Below, piece after piece: positions 61,032 through 64,000 of a stretch of 64,000 nt of DNA (position 1 is its first letter; each line of letters begins with the position of its first letter). Below the pieces are notes generated by a model, which had not been told where the DNA came from, made no database searches, and worked only from the letters and a program-made list of their open reading frames with translations. The stretch comes from an uncultured Carboxylicivirga sp. (GTDB lineage: Bacteria; Bacteroidota; Bacteroidia; Bacteroidales; Marinilabiliaceae): assembly GCA_947503525.1 (NCBI GenBank), contig CANNEA010000001.1, forward strand, positions 310,001 through 374,000, read 5' to 3'. The position numbers and the translations under genes were made by a program.

Positions 61032-62585
61032 ATGAAGAAAATAATAAGAAATATAGGATTAATTCTTTCCGCGATGTTGATGTTTGCAGCATGCGAAAAG
61101 GAATATGAAGCTCCTTCAGGGGAGCCTAATCATGCGTATGTTACCACTTCTTTTGGGAATGTATCCAGTAGAGTTCAGGTTAATGGTGTCATGAGTTTTA
61201 TTGATTTATCAAGGGGAGTGCAATCACGCACATGGACCTTTACAAGTGATACAAAAGATACCACCTACAATGAGCTATTAAGTTCGAGTGCTGAACACGT
61301 TAAAGTTTTATTCACCGAACCTGGCATTCATGAAATTGGGTTGAAGCAGACGTATGCAGGGAATGTTTGGATTGGAACGGATCAAAAGGAAAGTAATGTA
61401 TATGATACTACCTTGGTGGTAAATGTACTGGATAGTGTAAGAGCAGATTTTACAGCTAAAAGAGTGGCTGATATGTCTGACCTTACGCAAGCTAATGGTG
61501 CATTAAATGAAGTGATTGCTGGTAGAGATGTTGTGTTTACACCAGAATGTACGGGTGAACCAGGAGAGTTTAAATGGGAAGTGATTCGTGAGGATGGTTT
61601 CACTATTGAAAATGAGGAAGAAGTAGCTACTGTTAAATTTAGTAGTCTTGGAAAATACAATGTTCGTTTAACGGCATCAAGCGGTTTAGGATCAGATGTA
61701 AAAGAATATACTGAGTACATTGAAGTTGTTCCGTCTACCGATCCTGTTTATCTCCTGGATACATATAGCGAAATGAAAAATGAGATTGCCATGGTATTCA
61801 GTCGTGATATGATGAATCCGGCTACCTGTGATCCTACAGCCTTTACTCTGAATGTGACGAATAAGAGTACAACAATCCCGGTTAGCATTAAAGGATTTAA
61901 ACTGGCCCCTCAGCAAAACAATATCATTATAGTAATGCTGAATGAGGACTTGTATAATAGTGATGATGTATTGGTGAGTTATGATGATTCTAAGGGCAAC
62001 CTATCTACTACTGACCTAATGACATTTAAATCAGTGAGTGATGTGCCGGTTGTATTTAAGGCTTACAATGTTATGGCAGAAGATGGTTATGATGTTGGCT
62101 TTGAGAATTCAACCATAGAAAACTGGCCTTATGACTGGTGGGGTGGTAACTGGGGTATGTACTCTAGCGATATTTCTACTGCTCAGGCAAAAACAGGTAA
62201 GCAAAGTTTATTGCTGGATATGCATGCCGAAGGTGGAGCTGTATTTACTCATGCTGTTGATGGTACAAAGATAACCTTCCCTGTGGAAGAAGGCGTTACT
62301 TATGAAGTTGGTATATGGGTATATGTTGATCAATTGGGTAATACAGATACCGGTGATGGTTGGAGTCCTGATTTGCGTTTCTATCCAGATGATTGGAGTT
62401 CTGAAATAGCTTATTTCTTCAATGCTGAATTTAAGGTAGGACAATGGGTATATATGAAGGCTGAATGGAAAGCTGGAGCTACAAGAGATGCATTCTTCTT
62501 TATTAGAGGATATAACACCAGTAGTACAATCAATCATACCATGTATATTGATGATCTTGTAATATTCGAGAAGGAACTACGATAA
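61032..62585 (+). CDS. SusE-position surface lipoprotein with PKD-like and CBM-like domains
   Basis: A 517-residue lipoprotein (lipobox MFAAC, Cys21). Residues about 35-240 hold two PKD-like Ig domains, 245-340 an Ig-like domain with bacterial surface features (DTYSEMKNEIAMVFSRDMM), and 345-517 a jelly-roll domain resembling a family 4/9-type CBM (GFENSTIENWPYDWWGGNWG … AKTGKQSLLLDMH … MYIDDLVIF). Position right after SusD marks it as the surface glycan-binding protein of the operon. No SusE family signature is obvious. A strong terminator follows, before the second GH86. Confidence 0.85.
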   Translation: MKKIIRNIGLILSAMLMFAACEKEYEAPSGEPNHAYVTTSFGNVSSRVQVNGVMSFIDLSRGVQSRTWTFTSDTKDTTYNELLSSSAEHVKVLFTEPGIHEIGLKQTYAGNVWIGTDQKESNVYDTTLVVNVLDSVRADFTAKRVADMSDLTQANGALNEVIAGRDVVFTPECTGEPGEFKWEVIREDGFTIENEEEVATVKFSSLGKYNVRLTASSGLGSDVKEYTEYIEVVPSTDPVYLLDTYSEMKNEIAMVFSRDMMNPATCDPTAFTLNVTNKSTTIPVSIKGFKLAPQQNNIIIVMLNEDLYNSDDVLVSYDDSKGNLSTTDLMTFKSVSDVPVVFKAYNVMAEDGYDVGFENSTIENWPYDWWGGNWGMYSSDISTAQAKTGKQSLLLDMHAEGGAVFTHAVDGTKITFPVEEGVTYEVGIWVYVDQLGNTDTGDGWSPDLRFYPDDWSSEIAYFFNAEFKVGQWVYMKAEWKAGATRDAFFFIRGYNTSSTINHTMYIDDLVIFEKELR

Positions 62586-62598
62586 TAAACTGAAAGGC

Positions 62599-62638
62599 AG
62601 GGTTGGATTATTTAAAGGTGAATCCAACCCTGTTTTTA
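62599..62638 (+). terminator. Strong intrinsic terminator between SusE-like gene and GH86 no. 2
   Basis: A perfect 12-bp stem CAGGGTTGGATT / AATCCAACCCTG is followed by TTTTT. It lies inside what otherwise looks like one operon, 20 bases before the next start codon. Confidence 0.92.
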
Positions 62639-62657
62639 CTAATTAGAGAGGTTGATA

Positions 62658-64000
62658 ATGAAAAGTCTGGCAACAATAATTGGGATGCTCATTGGTGGAT
62701 TAGCAATTCTGGCTAATACTAACAACGATACAGTATATGTTGATGTTAATATTGATCTGAAGCGTTCGTTGGGTGGAGTTGAAGAATTTGAACGGGATAA
62801 ATACATTACCATTCATGCCGATGTAAGTGAACGAGAGTGGGATGGAGATAATGAAGTTGCTGATTTACGTGATCATTTCTTAAATGGCTATGATGTTTAC
62901 ATGGGGCGCAACACAGGAGGTATTCAGTGGTATATGAATAACTTAACGCCTGAAGATGAAAATCGCTCTGGTTATGCCGATACCATTAGTATTGCTCAGA
63001 ATGGTACAAACATCAAAACAAATTATTCGTCCAATGCCAATTGGCACGCTTACGAAAACAGAAATGCACAAATTCTGTGTGCACAATTGCATCCTTTCTA
63101 TCCTGATGGACAGGAGACTCAAAAAGGATGGGCTTTTTCAACGGCCGATACAAATGATGAGCCATTTGGAACCGCGAGTGGAGAGTATATGGCTCATTTT
63201 ATTAAAGAAACTTATGGAACAGGAGGAAACACAGGTCAGCCTCGCCCAAACCTGATTGAAGTAGTTAATGAGCCTTTGTGGCACCTGGTGGATTATGGCG
63301 ATGAAGAGCCGGAAAAAATATTTCGCTTTCATAATGCAGTGGCTGATCAGATTAAAAAACATAACGACAATATTGATGTTGGCGGATTTTGCACCGCTTT
63401 TCCTGATTTAGAGAAGAATAATTTTACGCAATGGGAGGAGCGTTGGAAATTATTTATGGATGTAGCAGGTGAGAAAATGGACTTCTGGACTATTCATTTA
63501 TATGACTTTCCATCCATTAATAATGGAAAACAATTGTACAGAAAGGGTGCTCAGATGGAGGGGACCTTTGATATGATGGAGCAATACAGCTTTATGAAGT
63601 TTGGTAAAGTCAAACCCTTTATGATTTCTGAATATGGTGCTCAAATGCATGACTATATGAATCAATGGTCACCTTACCGCGACTGGTTACATGTAAAATC
63701 GTGTAATGCCATGGTGATGCAATTTATGGAGCGGACGAATATCATTAATAAAACCATAAACTTCTTGCCCGTAAAAGCAGAATGGGGTTATAGCGAAGGC
63801 AAAACATACAATCACCGCTTAATGCGTAAAGCTAATGAACCTGATAGTTACACAGGGAAATGGGTGTATTCCGATATGGTTCAGTTCTATCAACTATGGT
63901 CAGATGTAAAAGGGATAAGGGTCGATTCAAAAGCATCAGATGTAGATGTGATGGTGGATGCATATGTAAATGGCGATAAGCTTTATCTGATAATAACTAA
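62658..64000 (+). CDS. GH86 beta-agarase/beta-porphyranase no. 2 (cut by window edge)
   Basis: At least 447 residues; the frame is still open at the window end. The signal peptide is MKSLATIIGMLIGGLAILAN. GH86 motifs are clear: YDVYMGRNTGGIQWYM, LIEVVNEPLWHL with acid/base Glu205, WTIHLYDFP, and FMISEYGAQ with nucleophile Glu325. It is clearly different from the GH86 at 5816 (about 100 extra residues before the acid/base, different loops), so it is not a recent copy. Its sequence resembles the GH86 porphyranase type, but the product specificity is not certain. No SusD-operon promoter of its own is visible; it depends on read-through of the terminator at 62599 or on an unseen promoter in 20 bases. 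Confidence 0.92.
   Translation, partial: MKSLATIIGMLIGGLAILANTNNDTVYVDVNIDLKRSLGGVEEFERDKYITIHADVSEREWDGDNEVADLRDHFLNGYDVYMGRNTGGIQWYMNNLTPEDENRSGYADTISIAQNGTNIKTNYSSNANWHAYENRNAQILCAQLHPFYPDGQETQKGWAFSTADTNDEPFGTASGEYMAHFIKETYGTGGNTGQPRPNLIEVVNEPLWHLVDYGDEEPEKIFRFHNAVADQIKKHNDNIDVGGFCTAFPDLEKNNFTQWEERWKLFMDVAGEKMDFWTIHLYDFPSINNGKQLYRKGAQMEGTFDMMEQYSFMKFGKVKPFMISEYGAQMHDYMNQWSPYRDWLHVKSCNAMVMQFMERTNIINKTINFLPVKAEWGYSEGKTYNHRLMRKANEPDSYTGKWVYSDMVQFYQLWSDVKGIRVDSKASDVDVMVDAYVNGDKLYLIIT

Noticed and set aside
1-64000. Sulfatases, GH16 or GH50 agarases, P450 demethylase, tRNA or rRNA
   Set aside because: I looked for their motifs and found none; if the organism has them for this pathway they lie outside the window.

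Overview
The window looks like an AT-rich marine Bacteroidota chromosome, most likely a Marinilabiliales-type polysaccharide degrader. The evidence is a SusC/SusD pair, a hybrid two-component regulator, TAnnTTTG-type -7 boxes, four proteins with type IX secretion (T9SS) C-terminal sorting domains, and a set of enzymes for red-algal galactans. It reads as a large agar/porphyran-type polysaccharide utilisation locus (PUL), cut at its right edge inside a second GH86 gene. The species assignment is inference. I saw no tRNA, rRNA, CRISPR array or insertion sequence.

Layout. 1-2368: the 3' end of an aldo/keto reductase and an OmpA-like secreted protein. 2435-21122: a degradation block with GH29 (minus strand), a RhaT-type sugar symporter, GH86 with a T9SS tail, GH2, an apiosidase-like protein, a kelch protein, GH28-like, a 1425-residue DUF5060/carbohydrate-binding protein and a serine hydrolase. 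21358-30695: a 2784-residue surface protein of six ~420-residue beta-helix modules, then an outer-membrane barrel protein. 30835-32925: a thioesterase, a GNAT acetyltransferase and a lipoprotein of unknown function. 33025-42432: a TPR-LuxR regulator divergent from a GH3 + DUF418 pair, a histidine kinase, and a PA14-containing GH3. 42487-45324: uracil-DNA glycosylase, an AraC regulator and a URO-D-like methyltransferase. 45517-49966: a plug-only TonB-receptor-like protein, GH117 (3,6-anhydro-L-galactosidase) and a T9SS surface protein. 50176-51600: TetR regulator plus membrane protein. 51695-64000: the hybrid regulator (HTCS), divergent from SusC, SusD, a SusE-like lipoprotein and GH86 number 2.

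How they fit together. GH86 enzymes cut the galactan outside the cell, SusC/D import oligosaccharides, and GH117, GH2, GH3 and GH29 trim them in the periplasm. The HTCS would sense an oligosaccharide and switch genes on.

The most notable signal is regulatory. Ten promoters scattered over the window share a C-run motif (A/T-CCCC(C)T..TTA), often followed about 21 bases later by a second ACC-like half-site. In nine of them a -7 box begins 45-46 bases (seven sites) or 65 bases (two sites, SusC and GH117) after the C-run, and no -33 element is visible. This would tie GH29, GH86, GH2, the DUF5060 protein, an unknown lipoprotein, a GH3, the plug-only protein, GH117, the T9SS protein and SusC into one regulon.
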